DNA of 64,000 nucleotides from Luteibacter aegosomatis (GTDB lineage Bacteria; Pseudomonadota; Gammaproteobacteria; Xanthomonadales; Rhodanobacteraceae). Position 1 is the stretch's first letter. Each line of letters starts with the position of its first letter. The stretch lies in NCBI RefSeq assembly GCF_023078455.1, contig NZ_CP095740.1, positions 496,001 to 560,000 of the forward strand. Direction: 5' to 3'. The position numbers and the translations under genes are program-made. Under the pieces are notes generated by a model. The model had not been told where the DNA came from and did no database searches. It worked only from the letters and a program-made list of their open reading frames with translations. Below are positions 41,606-50,687 of the stretch, piece after piece.

Positions 41606-41645
41606 AGGACACTGTGCTCCTGCGAAAGCAGGAGCCCAGTGTCTT
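41606..41645. repeat. Solo family 2 palindromic repeat
   Basis: A single inverted repeat, AGGACACTG...CAGTGTCTT around GCTCCTGCGAAAGCAGGAGC, with matching arms to the pairs at 22421 and 63238. It sits 15 bases after gltD and may act as its terminator. Confidence 0.7.
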
Positions 41646-41697
41646 CCGCCCGTCGGCAGGAGCACAATGCACCCATGCCACCGTGCGCCCACTTTCC

Positions 41698-42453
41698 ATG
41701 TGCCTGATCGCCTTCGCCTGGCGCGTCCATCCACGCTGGCGTCTCGTCCTCGTCGGCAACCGCGACGAATCCCACGCTCGGCCCACCGCGCCCCTCGCCT
41801 CCTGGGATGAGGCGCCGCAGGTCGTGGCGGGTCGCGACCTCGAGGCGGGAGGTACCTGGGCCGGCGTGGCGCCGCATGGGCGCGTCAGCGTCATCACCAA
41901 CGTGCGCGATCCCGAAGCGAACCACGACGGTTTGTCCCGGGGCTTGCTCGTGGCCGATTACCTCGGCTCCAACGTGTCCGCGGCCGAGCATGCCGGCGAG
42001 TTGATGGCGGCCGCGAAGGACTACCGCCCGTTCAACCTGCTCACTTTCGACGGCGAGAAGGGCTTTTATCTCGGCAACCACCCGGAGGCGAGACGGCAGG
42101 AAATCACCGATGGCATACACGGCCTGTCCAACGCCGACTTCAACGCGCCTTGGCCGAAGACGCGTGCGTTGACGACGAAGCTCGGGCAGTGGGATGGCGA
42201 CATCGCGTCGCTGTTCGGGATGCTGTCCGATCCAGGCCGTTGGCCGGACGACCTGCTACCGGATACGGGGATAGGCGTCGAGCGCGAACGGTTTCTGTCC
42301 AGCGCGTTCATCGCGGGGGAACACTACGGCACCCGGGCGAGCACGGTGATCCTCGTGGGTTACGACGACGCGACGACCATCGTCGAGCGGCGGTTCGGGC
42401 CGAACGGCGTTCCGGCGGGCGAGACCCGAATCGACCTGCCGCCCGCTGCGTAG
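41698..42453 (+). CDS. NRDE / TANGO2-like protein
   Basis: 251 aa. Starts MCLIAFAW with Cys2, followed by VGNRDESHARPTAPLA, the signature Asn-Arg-Asp-Glu of this Ntn-hydrolase-like family. Later features include GGTWAGVAPHGRVSVITNVRD and SRGLLVADYL. Eukaryotic TANGO2 has been linked to heme or lipid handling; the bacterial role is not settled. I used the ATG that places Cys at position 2. Confidence 0.88.
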   Translation: MCLIAFAWRVHPRWRLVLVGNRDESHARPTAPLASWDEAPQVVAGRDLEAGGTWAGVAPHGRVSVITNVRDPEANHDGLSRGLLVADYLGSNVSAAEHAGELMAAAKDYRPFNLLTFDGEKGFYLGNHPEARRQEITDGIHGLSNADFNAPWPKTRALTTKLGQWDGDIASLFGMLSDPGRWPDDLLPDTGIGVERERFLSSAFIAGEHYGTRASTVILVGYDDATTIVERRFGPNGVPAGETRIDLPPAA

Positions 42454-42536
42454 GATTCGCCGATGCGATCGGCTCCCACCCCTTCGGTAGGAGACCTGCG
42501 ACCGAAGGGGTGGGAGCCGATCGCATCGGCGAATCC
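42454..42536. repeat. REPIN-like paired palindrome, divergent subfamily
   Basis: Two inverted arms with the same TCCCACC tag but a different core (CCGATGCGATCGG) and GATTCG ends. The shared layout with family 1 but changed stem suggests a separate REP subfamily. Confidence 0.75.
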
Positions 42537-42647
42537 AGGTCGCGATATTCCCTCCACGAGCGAAAGTCTTTTGCCCGCCCGGCGATTGATCCACGTCGCC
42601 TCCACCCCGACGATGGTGCCATCACTTTCCCCTTCCCGGAGCACACC

Positions 42648-43442
42648 ATGAACATCGACCTCGGCAAGCGCAGCGCCATCGTCACCGGTTCCACCGCCGG
42701 TATCGGCCTGGCCATCGCCAAGGGCCTGGCCGCCGCCGGCGCCAGCGTCGTCATCACCGGCCGCACGCAGGCGCGCGTGGACGAAGCCATCGCCGAGATC
42801 CGCAAGCAGCTGCCCGACGCACGCGTTTCCGGCGTAGCAGCCGACCTCGGCACCGCGGAAGGCGCCGCGAAGCTCATCGCCGCCGTGCCGCAGACGGATA
42901 TCCTCATCAACAATCTCGGCATCTTCGAACCGAAGGACTTCTTCGCCATCGACGACGCCGAATGGAGCCGTTTCTTCGAGATCAACGTCAACTCGGGCGT
43001 TCGCCTCTCGCGCCACTACGCCAAGGGCATGGCCGATCGCGGCTGGGGGCGCGTGCAGTTCATCTCCAGCGAGTCCGGCGTGCAGATCCCGGCGGAGATG
43101 GTCCACTACGGCGTCACCAAGACGGCCCAGCTCGGCGTGTCGCGCGGCCTGGCCGAAGTGCTCGCCGGCACCGGCGTGACGGTGAACGCCGTGCTCCCGG
43201 GGCCGACGCTGTCCGAAGGCGTGAGCGAGTTCTTCGGCAAGATCGCGAAGGACCAAGGCAAGACGCAGGAAGCGGTGGAGCAGGACTTCATCGACACGCA
43301 CCGTCCCACCTCGCTCATCAAGCGCCTGCTCAGCGTCGACGAAGTGGCGAACGCGTGCGTGTACCTCGCTTCCGAGCAGGCCTCGGGCACCACCGGCGCG
43401 GCGATCCGCGTCGATGGCGGCGTGACGCGTTCGATCGTCTAA
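42648..43442 (+). CDS. Short-chain dehydrogenase/reductase
   Basis: 264 aa NAD(P)-dependent oxidoreductase. Cofactor motif TGSTAGIG (residues about 14-21), NNLG in place of NNAG, active-site Ser in FISSESG and YxxK in YGVTK near residue 158-162. C-terminal IRVDGGVTRSIV is typical of the 3-oxoacyl-ACP-reductase-like class. Substrate unknown. Its stop overlaps the end of the convergent WYL-like gene by four bases. Confidence 0.88.
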   Translation: MNIDLGKRSAIVTGSTAGIGLAIAKGLAAAGASVVITGRTQARVDEAIAEIRKQLPDARVSGVAADLGTAEGAAKLIAAVPQTDILINNLGIFEPKDFFAIDDAEWSRFFEINVNSGVRLSRHYAKGMADRGWGRVQFISSESGVQIPAEMVHYGVTKTAQLGVSRGLAEVLAGTGVTVNAVLPGPTLSEGVSEFFGKIAKDQGKTQEAVEQDFIDTHRPTSLIKRLLSVDEVANACVYLASEQASGTTGAAIRVDGGVTRSIV

Positions 43443-43747
43443 TCGCCCAACTGGCGGACGATGCGGACGAAAGCCCCGTCGTTCCGCTGGAATTCCGGAC
43501 GCGGCGCAGGGAAGCGCTCGTCGGTGATCTCGATCGCGCCGACGCGGTCCATGCGGAAGCTTTTCCATCCCTCCGATTTGCCCGATGCGCTGCCACCATC
43601 GACCTGGTAGGCGCTGAGCAGGCGATCACCGTGCGTGTCGTCGCCATAAACGTGTGGCTGCACGAGTCTCTGACGACCGCCGTATTCGACAAGGAGCAGG
43701 CGCATCTCGTCGATGGCCTGGCAGACGACGGCATCGTGCCGATTCAC
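43439..43747 (-). CDS. Small WYL-like domain protein
   Basis: 102 aa from a GTG overlapping the ychJ stop by four bases. Sequence features (AIDEMRLLLVEYGGRQRLVQPHVYG, LLSAYQVDG, GWKSFRMDRVGAIEI) resemble a lone WYL ligand-sensing domain, normally fused to a helix-turn-helix regulator. No DNA-binding part is present. The coupling with ychJ suggests joint translation. Identification rests on pattern memory. Confidence 0.6.
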   Translation of the reverse strand: MNRHDAVVCQAIDEMRLLLVEYGGRQRLVQPHVYGDDTHGDRLLSAYQVDGGSASGKSEGWKSFRMDRVGAIEITDERFPAPRPEFQRNDGAFVRIVRQLGD

Positions 43748-44136
43748 GATACGTCGCCGTCCACGTAATACCAGCGGCCGCCCTCGCGCACGAAGCGGCT
43801 TACTTCGTGCATGCGTTGCGCGCTGCCGCCGCCGATGCGCATCCGCGCCACGAACTCGACGATGGCGGTGTCGGGCGAGGGGTTCTCGTGGCGCTTTACC
43901 GACAAGCCCAACCACGTCGGCTTCGGCGATTGCGATGCCAGATCGAGGGCGTCGGGCCGCGTGTCGGTGTGCCACGTCGAGAGCAGGTAGTCGTCGAGAC
44001 CGAGCACGTAGGCGCTGTATCGCGAGCGCATCAACGCCTCGGCCGTCGGAGCGGGCTGGCCGGCGTGCCATCGTCCGCAACAGTCGTCGAGCTTGCCGCC
44101 GCTGCCGCAAGGGCAGGCCAAGGGTGCCTGGGTCAT
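43744..44136 (-). CDS. ychJ: YchJ family protein with SEC-C metal-binding motif
   Basis: 130 aa. The N-terminal SEC-C zinc motif CPCGSGGKLDDCCGRWH binds one metal; the remainder (ALMRSRYSAYVLGLDDYLLSTWH; VEFVARMRIGGG; SRFVREGGRWYYVDGD) matches the UPF0225/YchJ fold. Function unknown in the family. Followed by the WYL-like gene with a GTGA overlap. Confidence 0.88.
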   Translation of the reverse strand: MTQAPLACPCGSGGKLDDCCGRWHAGQPAPTAEALMRSRYSAYVLGLDDYLLSTWHTDTRPDALDLASQSPKPTWLGLSVKRHENPSPDTAIVEFVARMRIGGGSAQRMHEVSRFVREGGRWYYVDGDVS

Positions 44137-44173
44137 GAAGCCGTCCGATAAAGAGGGTGGCGACAGGATGCCA

Positions 44174-44671
44174 TCAACGCTCGCCGCCCGATTCGATGAG
44201 TTGCGTGAGGTCGTAGCCCATGGCGATGGCCTGCGCTTTCAGGGCATCGAGCGTGGCGTGTCCAAGCGACGGGCCCCGTGAAAGTATCCACAAGTACCTT
44301 CGCCGGGGTTCCCCCACCATGGCCCAGCGATACTCATCGTCCAGCGCGAGCACCCAGTAATCCGCCCACACCACCGGCAGCCAGCGCAACCAGCGGGGCG
44401 CGAAGGTGACCTGGAGCTTGCCCCTCGCATACGGCTCCGGCCGCCGGGCGACACCGAGGGCGGACAGTTCCTTGCCCTCCGGTCCTGGGCAACGGTTGTG
44501 CACGGTCACCGTCTCGTCGGGGTTGGGGGTGTACTCGGCGATCGCCTGGCCCGTGCACTTGCGCTGGAAGTACATCGGCAGCCGGGCGACCTCATACCAG
44601 GTACCCGCATAGCGGCTCAGGTCGAGGTCCGCGACGGCCGTGACGGCCTGGCTGGATGGCATAGGGGGCAT
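44174..44671 (-). CDS. Lipocalin (Blc-like)
   Basis: 165 aa. Lipocalin signature DLSRYAGTWYEVARLPMYFQ near residue 17-36, then CTGQAIAEYTPNPDETVTVHNRC, VWADYWVLALDDEYRWAMVG and a C-terminal helix. E. coli Blc is an outer-membrane lipoprotein that binds lysophospholipids; this copy lacks a lipobox and is probably not exported, unless a longer start is used. Two ATGs three codons apart (44671, 44662) are possible; I took the longer. Confidence 0.85.
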   Translation of the reverse strand: MPPMPSSQAVTAVADLDLSRYAGTWYEVARLPMYFQRKCTGQAIAEYTPNPDETVTVHNRCPGPEGKELSALGVARRPEPYARGKLQVTFAPRWLRWLPVVWADYWVLALDDEYRWAMVGEPRRRYLWILSRGPSLGHATLDALKAQAIAMGYDLTQLIESGGER

Positions 44672-44754
44672 GGCTGGATTCCATCGAAACGACCTTCTAC
44701 GATGCCGGCCAGGGGTGAACCCCGATTGAACCGTGTTGGGGGCGGGGCGGACGC

Positions 44755-45123
44755 ATGGGGAACAACGAGCCACCGGGCTTGCTGGGGCGGTTGCGCGAGC
44801 GGCTGACGACGCGCCCCTGCGTGCGTTTCGATCCCGTGGAAGGGACGATCGTTCACGTATCCGGGCCGCTCAGCGTGCGCGAACTGCCCGTGGCGGCGGT
44901 GCGCCGGGTGGAGGCGGGGAATCGGGACGATGCGTCCTACGACACCGTGTTCCTGTTCTTCCATGCCGACGACGACCTGCTGGCCGTGTCGGAGCATGAC
45001 AAGGGGTTTGCCGCGTTGGTCGACGCGCTCGGGTCGGTGTTTCCCGGCATCGACGGTTGGCAGGCGGCGGTTCCGCCGGTGAAGTACCAGCTGACGTCGG
45101 TGGATTTGTGGGTGAGGGAGTAA
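44755..45123 (+). CDS. Hypothetical protein
   Basis: 122 aa, unrecognised, soluble, with no signal. Central segments (DTVFLFFHADDDLLAVSEH, FAALVDALGSVFPG) suggest a compact alpha/beta fold. Divergent from the lipocalin gene across 83 bp. A family 1 repeat follows 22 bases after the stop. Confidence 0.65.
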   Translation: MGNNEPPGLLGRLRERLTTRPCVRFDPVEGTIVHVSGPLSVRELPVAAVRRVEAGNRDDASYDTVFLFFHADDDLLAVSEHDKGFAALVDALGSVFPGIDGWQAAVPPVKYQLTSVDLWVRE

Positions 45124-45145
45124 GACGGCGTTTGTCGCGCTTCGA

Positions 45146-45221
45146 ATCGCGGACAGGGTCCGCTCCCACCCTCCGGTAGGAAGCCTGCTACCGGAGGGTG
45201 GGAGCGGACCCTGTCCGCGAT
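45146..45221. repeat. REPIN-like paired palindrome (family 1), overlapping hutD
   Basis: Complete inverted pair. The right arm lies inside the 3' end of hutD: the last codons and the TAG stop at 45188 come from the repeat. Confidence 0.9.
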
Positions 45222-45760
45222 GGACGAAGCCGAATCGCGAGGGCGACCGTGCCTTCTCCGAGTTCGATCCCCTGCGGCTGGAAGACCGTATCGCCCGATG
45301 CGATAGGCCGATCGTTCGCACGGCCTTCCCCGTGCGCCACGTAGACGAGAACGATATCGGCGTCGAGGTCGATCGTGCCGGGTCCGCGCAGGACGAGAAT
45401 GTCGCCTTCCGCTTCCCCGCGCCTCACCATCAGGTTGAAATCCCGCGTCGCCCCATTCGCCAGCCGAACCTCCACCCGCGCCTCGCCCGCGAACGCGAAC
45501 GGTACGCATGGCTCGGTCAGCGCGTGTTCGCGCTCGCCGTCGAGCGTCATCGTGAAGCCGTCGCCCTCCAGAAGCACGATGGTGCGATCGATGCCCGGAA
45601 ACACGGAAAACGGCGAGGCCGTGTCGACATCGGCGATGCTTGCGCGCCAGAGGAAATCGTCCATGCCCGCGCCGTTGGGAAACACCGCGATCTCACGCGT
45701 GATGCCCAGGCCGTTCTTCCACGGTACGGCCTTCAGGTCGTCGAAACGAAGGATCGTCAT
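45188..45760 (-). CDS. HutD/Ves-family cupin protein
   Basis: 190 aa. HutD-like signatures: VPWKNGLGITREIAVFP near the N-terminus, FLWRASIADVDTASPFSVFPGIDR, and GDGFTMTLDG in a bicupin fold. In some bacteria HutD limits histidine-utilisation intermediates; no hut genes are nearby, and E. coli Ves is a lone relative. The final residues (RTGSAPTLR) and stop are encoded by a palindromic repeat, so the native C-terminus was probably replaced. The ATG overlaps the dinG stop by four bases. Confidence 0.82.
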   Translation of the reverse strand: MTILRFDDLKAVPWKNGLGITREIAVFPNGAGMDDFLWRASIADVDTASPFSVFPGIDRTIVLLEGDGFTMTLDGEREHALTEPCVPFAFAGEARVEVRLANGATRDFNLMVRRGEAEGDILVLRGPGTIDLDADIVLVYVAHGEGRANDRPIASGDTVFQPQGIELGEGTVALAIRLRPSRTGSAPTLR

Positions 45761-47853
45761 GCGACACGCTCGATCTCGCGGGCGAAGGGCGGAAGGGCGC
45801 GCAGCATGCCGGTGCCGTAACGCTTGGTGATCACGCGACGGTCGAGCAGCACGATGCGTCCGGTGTCGGTTTCCGTACGGATGAGGCGGCCGCAATACTG
45901 CGTGAGGATGCGCGTCGCATCGGGCACGCTCACTTCGATGAAGGGATTGCGGCCGCGCGATTCGAGCCATTCCGCATAGGTCGCGCCCACCGGATCGGTA
46001 GGCACGGCGAACGGGAGTTGCGTCACCACCACGGTTTCGCAGAGCTTGCCGGGGAGGTCGAGGCCTTCGCCGAACGAGGCCAGGCCGAAGAGCGTGCTGC
46101 CCTTGCCGGCCTCGATGTCGGCGCAGTGTTCGGCGATGAGCTGTGCCTTCGACAACGAGCCCTGCGCGCGCACCTTGCGCACGTGTTCGATGGGCAGGAT
46201 CTGCAACACGCGGTCGAGCTTCGCCCGCGAGGTGAACAGCACGAGGTTGCCCGCGTCCCAGTCCAGGTGCTTCGCCAGCCATTCGGAGACTTCGCGCGCG
46301 TGACCCTCGCGGTCGTCGGGCAGCGTGCGCAGCGCGGGCACGGCGAGCGTGGCCTGTTTCTCGAGGTCGAACGGGGAGGGCAGGCTGAGGGTGACCGATT
46401 CGTTCGGCAGGCCCACCGAATCGGCGAAGCCGCGGAAGTTGCCACCCGCGCTCAGCGTGGCGGAGGTCATCACCACCGCCGAGGCGTTGTCCCACAGCAC
46501 GCTGCGTAGCAGGCCACCCGCCGACACGGCGGAGGCGTGGCAGACGAGTTGCTGGTCGGGCGTCATGCTCACCCAGCGCGCGAGCGGCGGGCCGTTCTCG
46601 CGATCGTCGGTGGACCACGCATACCATGTGCGCACCTGGCGATCGAGGCGTTCCAGCGCCACGCCGAGCTCGCGCGAAAGCGCTTCCTGCGTGGGGCCGC
46701 CGGCCTCCATCTCCACCACGGTGCGGCGCACGGTGCGCAGCCAGCGCTGGATGTCCTTGGTAAGCAGGTGGAGATAGTCGGCGTGGCGCTTCCAGTTGTC
46801 CGGCAGTTGGCCCAGCGAGGCGCGGAACACGGGCTCGGTCTCGCTCGACGACGGCGTCCAGCCGAGCCGGATCTCGCGTTCCATCTCTTCCAGCGCGTTG
46901 GACAGCTCCACCATCTTCTCGTCGCCCATCTCGAGCGAGAGATTGCCGATGGTTTCCTTGTCGGTGAGCGAATAGGCCCCGTGGATCTGGTTCTGCAGGC
47001 GGCCGATGCGGCGCACGGTGGAGGCCAGGTGCACGTCGGCGGCGCCGCGGTCGATGGCCTTGCCCGGCACGTGGTGCGCCTCGTCGAAGATGTAGAGCGT
47101 GTCTTCGGGCTTGGGCAGGATCACGCCGCCGAAGGTGTCTTCGTCGCGCGGCATGGTGAGGTCGGCCAGTACCAGGTCCTGGTTGGCCACCACGATGTCC
47201 GCCTCGCCGATCGCGCGACGGGCCACGAAGAACGGGCAGACCGCGAAGGCGCCACACTTGCGGCCGGTGCAACCGCCCGCGCTGGTGGTGATCATGCCGC
47301 GCACGAGGTCGGAGAGGGGCTCGGGGCTGCTGTCGATGTCGCCGTTCCACTCGCGCGATTCGAACGCCTTGCCGAGCTTTTCGATGGCCTTGGTGTCGCG
47401 TTCGGCGGGTGGCCGCGACCACAGGGCCAGTTCGGCGTCGAAATCGAAACCGGCCTGCGCGGTGGGCTCCGCGCCCGCCATGCGCAGGTTGCGCGGGCAC
47501 AGGTAGCGTGCACGGCCCTTGGCCAGCGCCACCTTGGCCTCCACGCCGCACAGGCTGAGGTATTGCGGGATGTCGCGCTGGACGAGCTGCTCCTGCAGGG
47601 CCACGGTGGCCGTGGCGATCACCAGCTTCTTCTTCTGCGCGCGGGCCACTTCCAGCCCCGCGATGAGGTAAGCCATCGACTTGCCGGTACCCGTCGGCGC
47701 CTCGATCACCGCCGCGCCGGCGGGTTCGGCCAGCGCCTTGGCCACCTCGGCGATCATCTTCAACTGCGACGCACGGCCGCGAAAACCCGCGAGGCCATCC
47801 TTCAGCCGCGCGTAGGCGGCACGGATCGCGGCTTTGGTGTCTTCGGTGAGCAT
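45757..47853 (-). CDS. dinG: ATP-dependent DNA helicase DinG
   Basis: 698 aa superfamily 2 XPD-like 5'-3' helicase that unwinds R-loops and forked DNA. Walker A APTGTGKS is at 52-59 and the DEAH box is in YIFDEAHHVPGKA. Fe-S cluster cysteines are in YLCPRN, GCTGRKCGAFAVCPFF. C-terminal helicase motif FGEGLDLPG and QYCGRLIRTETDTG. I used the ATG of MLTEDTKA; longer starts add residues without support. No LexA-type box is evident upstream. Coupled to the hutD-like gene. Confidence 0.93.
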   Translation of the reverse strand: MLTEDTKAAIRAAYARLKDGLAGFRGRASQLKMIAEVAKALAEPAGAAVIEAPTGTGKSMAYLIAGLEVARAQKKKLVIATATVALQEQLVQRDIPQYLSLCGVEAKVALAKGRARYLCPRNLRMAGAEPTAQAGFDFDAELALWSRPPAERDTKAIEKLGKAFESREWNGDIDSSPEPLSDLVRGMITTSAGGCTGRKCGAFAVCPFFVARRAIGEADIVVANQDLVLADLTMPRDEDTFGGVILPKPEDTLYIFDEAHHVPGKAIDRGAADVHLASTVRRIGRLQNQIHGAYSLTDKETIGNLSLEMGDEKMVELSNALEEMEREIRLGWTPSSSETEPVFRASLGQLPDNWKRHADYLHLLTKDIQRWLRTVRRTVVEMEAGGPTQEALSRELGVALERLDRQVRTWYAWSTDDRENGPPLARWVSMTPDQQLVCHASAVSAGGLLRSVLWDNASAVVMTSATLSAGGNFRGFADSVGLPNESVTLSLPSPFDLEKQATLAVPALRTLPDDREGHAREVSEWLAKHLDWDAGNLVLFTSRAKLDRVLQILPIEHVRKVRAQGSLSKAQLIAEHCADIEAGKGSTLFGLASFGEGLDLPGKLCETVVVTQLPFAVPTDPVGATYAEWLESRGRNPFIEVSVPDATRILTQYCGRLIRTETDTGRIVLLDRRVITKRYGTGMLRALPPFAREIERVA

Positions 47854-47920
47854 CGAGGAGGCAACAGGCAGGCAAGGCAACCCTGCAAGGTTACCTTATC
47901 GCCGTCTCACCTCGCGGCCT

Positions 47921-48199
47921 TTACGCGTGTCGGTGGTTCATTCCGGCCGGCGGGACACCCGCGACGAGGCCCGCCACGACGAAGGTGTGTTCTTCCCAGG
48001 TGCCGTCGGCATGCTGCACGTGGATTTCCACGGGGCGGCCTAGGTGGTCGGACAGGCCGGGTGCCATCTGCTCGGCCGCAGCGATGGCTTCCGCCTGCGA
48101 TGCGTAACGGCCGAGGGGCAGTGAAGCGCGGCGTACGATCCACGGTCCCTGTGTCGATTCGCTGTACGGAATGAACAGTTGGGCGGAACTCGAAGCCAT
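47921..48199 (-). CDS. Small DUF2188-like protein
   Basis: 92 aa. A central stretch (WIVRRASLPLGRYASQAEAIAAAEQ... VEIHVQHADGTWEEHTF) resembles the DUF2188-type fold, in which a short beta sheet is followed by an EAI helix and a second strand. No signal. Function unknown. It lies upstream of dinG on the same strand. Confidence 0.6.
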   Translation of the reverse strand: MASSSAQLFIPYSESTQGPWIVRRASLPLGRYASQAEAIAAAEQMAPGLSDHLGRPVEIHVQHADGTWEEHTFVVAGLVAGVPPAGMNHRHA

Positions 48200-48241
48200 G
48201 GGACCCTCACTGGACGGTTGGGTGCGCTGACGAAGCGGGGC

Positions 48242-48260
48242 CGCTGTGCGGCCCCTGGAT
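48242..48260 (-). terminator. Possible hairpin after the first DUF1993 gene
   Basis: GGGGCCG/CGGCCCC with a CTGTG loop, downstream of the 48338 gene on the minus strand. No T-run, so weak. Confidence 0.3.
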
Positions 48261-48337
48261 CCGAACCTACGCCTTATCGGCTAAAAAACCCGTTAACCCT
48301 TGTCTCACAAGGATTTGCGATTGGGGTGGAGGGCCGT

Positions 48338-48829
48338 TCAGCCGTTGAAACCGAGGAAGTCCAGCTTGCCCACGCCCACCCCGTTATGGCGGAGGATGTC
48401 GTAGGCGGTGGTCACGTGGAAGTAGAAATTGGGCAGGGCGAAGGCCAGCACGTAGTCCTGCGCGGTGAACGTGCGCGGGTTACCGCGGAAGTCGCGGGTG
48501 ATGCTGCGCGTGGCGCCCTCGTTCACCGCGTCGACCGGGACCGATTCGATCCACTTCACGGTCGCATCGATGCGGGCCAGCAGGTGGTCGATGGTGGTTT
48601 CGTTGTCCTCGAACGACGGCGGGGCGACGTCGGCGACGCGTGCTACGGCGAACTTGGCCGTGTCGCTGGCGCGCTGCACCTGGCCGGCGAGGTTCAGCAT
48701 GTCCGGGGCGAGGCGTTTGTCGACGAGCGCGTCGCCGCCATGGACCTTGCCCTTGGCGAGGAGGTCGGCGAGGACGCGGAATCCGCGAAGGTAGGCGGCG
48801 ACGGTGACGTCGTGGAGGGTAATGGTCAT
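48338..48829 (-). CDS. DUF1993 family protein (copy 1)
   Basis: 163 aa helical protein of the DinB-like four-helix class. Features: LRGFRVLADLLAKG near the N-terminus, APDMLNLAGQVQRASDTAK, and the C-terminal NFYFHVTTAYDILRHNGV. Function unknown. A paralogue is at 51314, and the two bracket an ABC exporter and FUSC gene. Confidence 0.85.
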   Translation of the reverse strand: MTITLHDVTVAAYLRGFRVLADLLAKGKVHGGDALVDKRLAPDMLNLAGQVQRASDTAKFAVARVADVAPPSFEDNETTIDHLLARIDATVKWIESVPVDAVNEGATRSITRDFRGNPRTFTAQDYVLAFALPNFYFHVTTAYDILRHNGVGVGKLDFLGFNG

Positions 48830-48962
48830 GGTGGATTCCTTGGGTATTGCGCTGATGGTGGGGCGATGGAGCGGGGCGTTCAAGCGGTTTTCGCCTTGAA
48901 GCTGCACCAAAGGCCCCAACCCACTACCATCACCCGCCATCCCCGCCACCGAACGGACCCCC

Positions 48963-49910
48963 ATGTCCCCCATCGATCCGGCTCCGGACGCCATCGTCGC
49001 CGTGCGAGGCCTGTCCAAGACGTACAAGAGCGGTTTCCAGGCGTTGAAGCGCGTCGACCTCGATATCCGCCGTGGCGAGATCTTCGCCCTGCTCGGCCCC
49101 AACGGTGCGGGCAAGACCACGTTGATCAGCATCGTCTGCGGCATCGTCAACGGCAGCGAGGGCTCCGTCATCGTCGACGGCCACGACATCCGGCGCGACT
49201 TCCGCGCGTCGCGCGCGCTCATCGGCCTCGTGCCGCAGGAGTTGTCCACCGACGCCTTCGAAACCGTGTGGGCGACGGTGCGCTTCAGCCGTGGCCTGTT
49301 CGGCAAGGCGCCCAATCCGGTCTACCTGGAGCGCATCCTCCGCGAGCTGTCGCTGTGGGAAAAGCGCGACGCGAAGATCATGACGCTCTCCGGCGGCATG
49401 AAGCGCCGCGTGCTCATCGCCAAGGCGCTGGCGCATGAACCGCGCGTGCTGTTCCTCGACGAGCCCACTGCGGGCGTCGACGTGGAGCTGCGCCACGACA
49501 TGTGGCAGATGGTACGTCGCCTGCGCGAATCGGGCGTCACCATCATCCTCACCACGCATTACATCGAAGAGGCCGAGGAAATGGCCGACCGCATCGGCGT
49601 CATCAACCACGGCGAACTGGTGATCGTGGAAGACAAGCACACGCTGATGCGCAAGCTGGGCAAGAAGCAGCTGTCGCTGCAGTTGCAAGCGCCGCTTCCC
49701 GCCGTGCCGGCCGAACTGTCGCACTGGCCGCTGGAACTTTCCGCGGACGGCCAGACGCTGACCTACACCTTCGACACGCAGGGCGACGATACCGGCATCG
49801 CCGAGCTGCTGCGCAAGCTCGGCGGCATGGGCATCGACTTCAAGGACCTGCACTCGAGCGAGAGTTCGCTCGAGGAGATTTTCGTCGGCTTGCTGAGGAA
49901 CGGGGCATGA
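48963..49910 (+). CDS. ABC-2 type transporter, ATP-binding subunit
   Basis: 315 aa. Walker A GPNGAGKT at 45-52, Q-loop GLVPQELS, signature LSGGMKRR and Walker [13 protein letters not shown], then switch His in [15 protein letters not shown]. The C-terminal accessory segment is about 70 residues. It has the drug- or polysaccharide-export type of domain (CcmA/YadG-like). It overlaps the permease start by four bases. Confidence 0.9.
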   Translation: MSPIDPAPDAIVAVRGLSKTYKSGFQALKRVDLDIRRGEIFALLGPNGAGKTTLISIVCGIVNGSEGSVIVDGHDIRRDFRASRALIGLVPQELSTDAFETVWATVRFSRGLFGKAPNPVYLERILRELSLWEKRDAKIMTLSGGMKRRVLIAKALAHEPRVLFLDEPTAGVDVELRHDMWQMVRRLRESGVTIILTTHYIEEAEEMADRIGVINHGELVIVEDKHTLMRKLGKKQLSLQLQAPLPAVPAELSHWPLELSADGQTLTYTFDTQGDDTGIAELLRKLGGMGIDFKDLHSSESSLEEIFVGLLRNGA

Positions 49911-50668
49911 ACCTCCACGCGATTCGCGCCATCTACCGTTTCGAGATGGCCCGCACGGGCCGCACGCTGATGCAGAGCATCGCCTCGCCCGTGCTCTCCA
50001 CCTCCCTTTACTTCGTGGTGTTCGGCGCCGCCATCGGCTCGCGCATGGGTGACGTGGGCGGCGTGACCTACGGTGCCTTCATCATTCCCGGCCTGATCAT
50101 GCTGTCCCTGCTCAACGAGAGCGTGTCCAACGCCTCGTTCGGCATCTACATGCCCAAGTGGGCCGGCACGATCTACGAGTTGCTGTCGGCTCCCGTGTCC
50201 TACGTGGAAGTGGTGCTCGGCTACGTCGGTGCCGCCGCCACCAAGTCGGTGATCCTGGGCCTGCTGATCCTCGTCACGGCGCGCCTGTTCGTGCCCTACG
50301 AGATCCTCCACCCGTTCTGGATGGCCGGCTTCCTGGTGCTCACCGCCGTCACCTTCAGCCTGTTCGGTTTCATCATCGGCCTGTGGGCCGACGACTTCCA
50401 GAAGCTGCAGGTGGTGCCGCTGATGGTGATCACGCCGCTCACCTTCCTCGGCGGCAGCTTCTATTCCATCTCGATGCTGCCGCCGGTGTGGCAGAAGATC
50501 ACGCTGTTCAATCCGGTGGTGTACCTGGTGAACGGCTTCCGCTGGAGCTTCTATGGGCAGGCCGACGTGAACGTGATCGTGAGCGCCGCGGCCACGGTGG
50601 GGTTCCTGCTGGTCTGCCTGGCCGCGGTGTGGTGGATCTTCCGCACGGGGTGGAAGCTCAAGGCCTGA
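49907..50668 (+). CDS. ABC-2 type transporter permease (YadH-like)
   Basis: 253 aa with about six helices. Forms the membrane channel with the preceding ATPase as a homodimer; the pair looks like YadG/YadH. Family traits: [32 protein letters not shown], and [19 protein letters not shown]. Substrate is unknown. Confidence 0.9.
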   Translation: MNLHAIRAIYRFEMARTGRTLMQSIASPVLSTSLYFVVFGAAIGSRMGDVGGVTYGAFIIPGLIMLSLLNESVSNASFGIYMPKWAGTIYELLSAPVSYVEVVLGYVGAAATKSVILGLLILVTARLFVPYEILHPFWMAGFLVLTAVTFSLFGFIIGLWADDFQKLQVVPLMVITPLTFLGGSFYSISMLPPVWQKITLFNPVVYLVNGFRWSFYGQADVNVIVSAAATVGFLLVCLAAVWWIFRTGWKLKA

Positions 50669-50687
50669 CCGGGGATAGGATGGGCGC

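Noticed and set aside
47854..47920. LexA-type SOS box upstream of dinG
   Set aside because: Only a weak GGTAACCT/AGGGTTGCC imperfect repeat is present, which matches no SOS consensus I know.
48200..48337. Possible attachment site or RNA gene with AT-rich TCGGCTAAAAAACCCGTTAA segment
   Set aside because: No tRNA fold, no duplicate of the segment elsewhere in the window and no integrase nearby.
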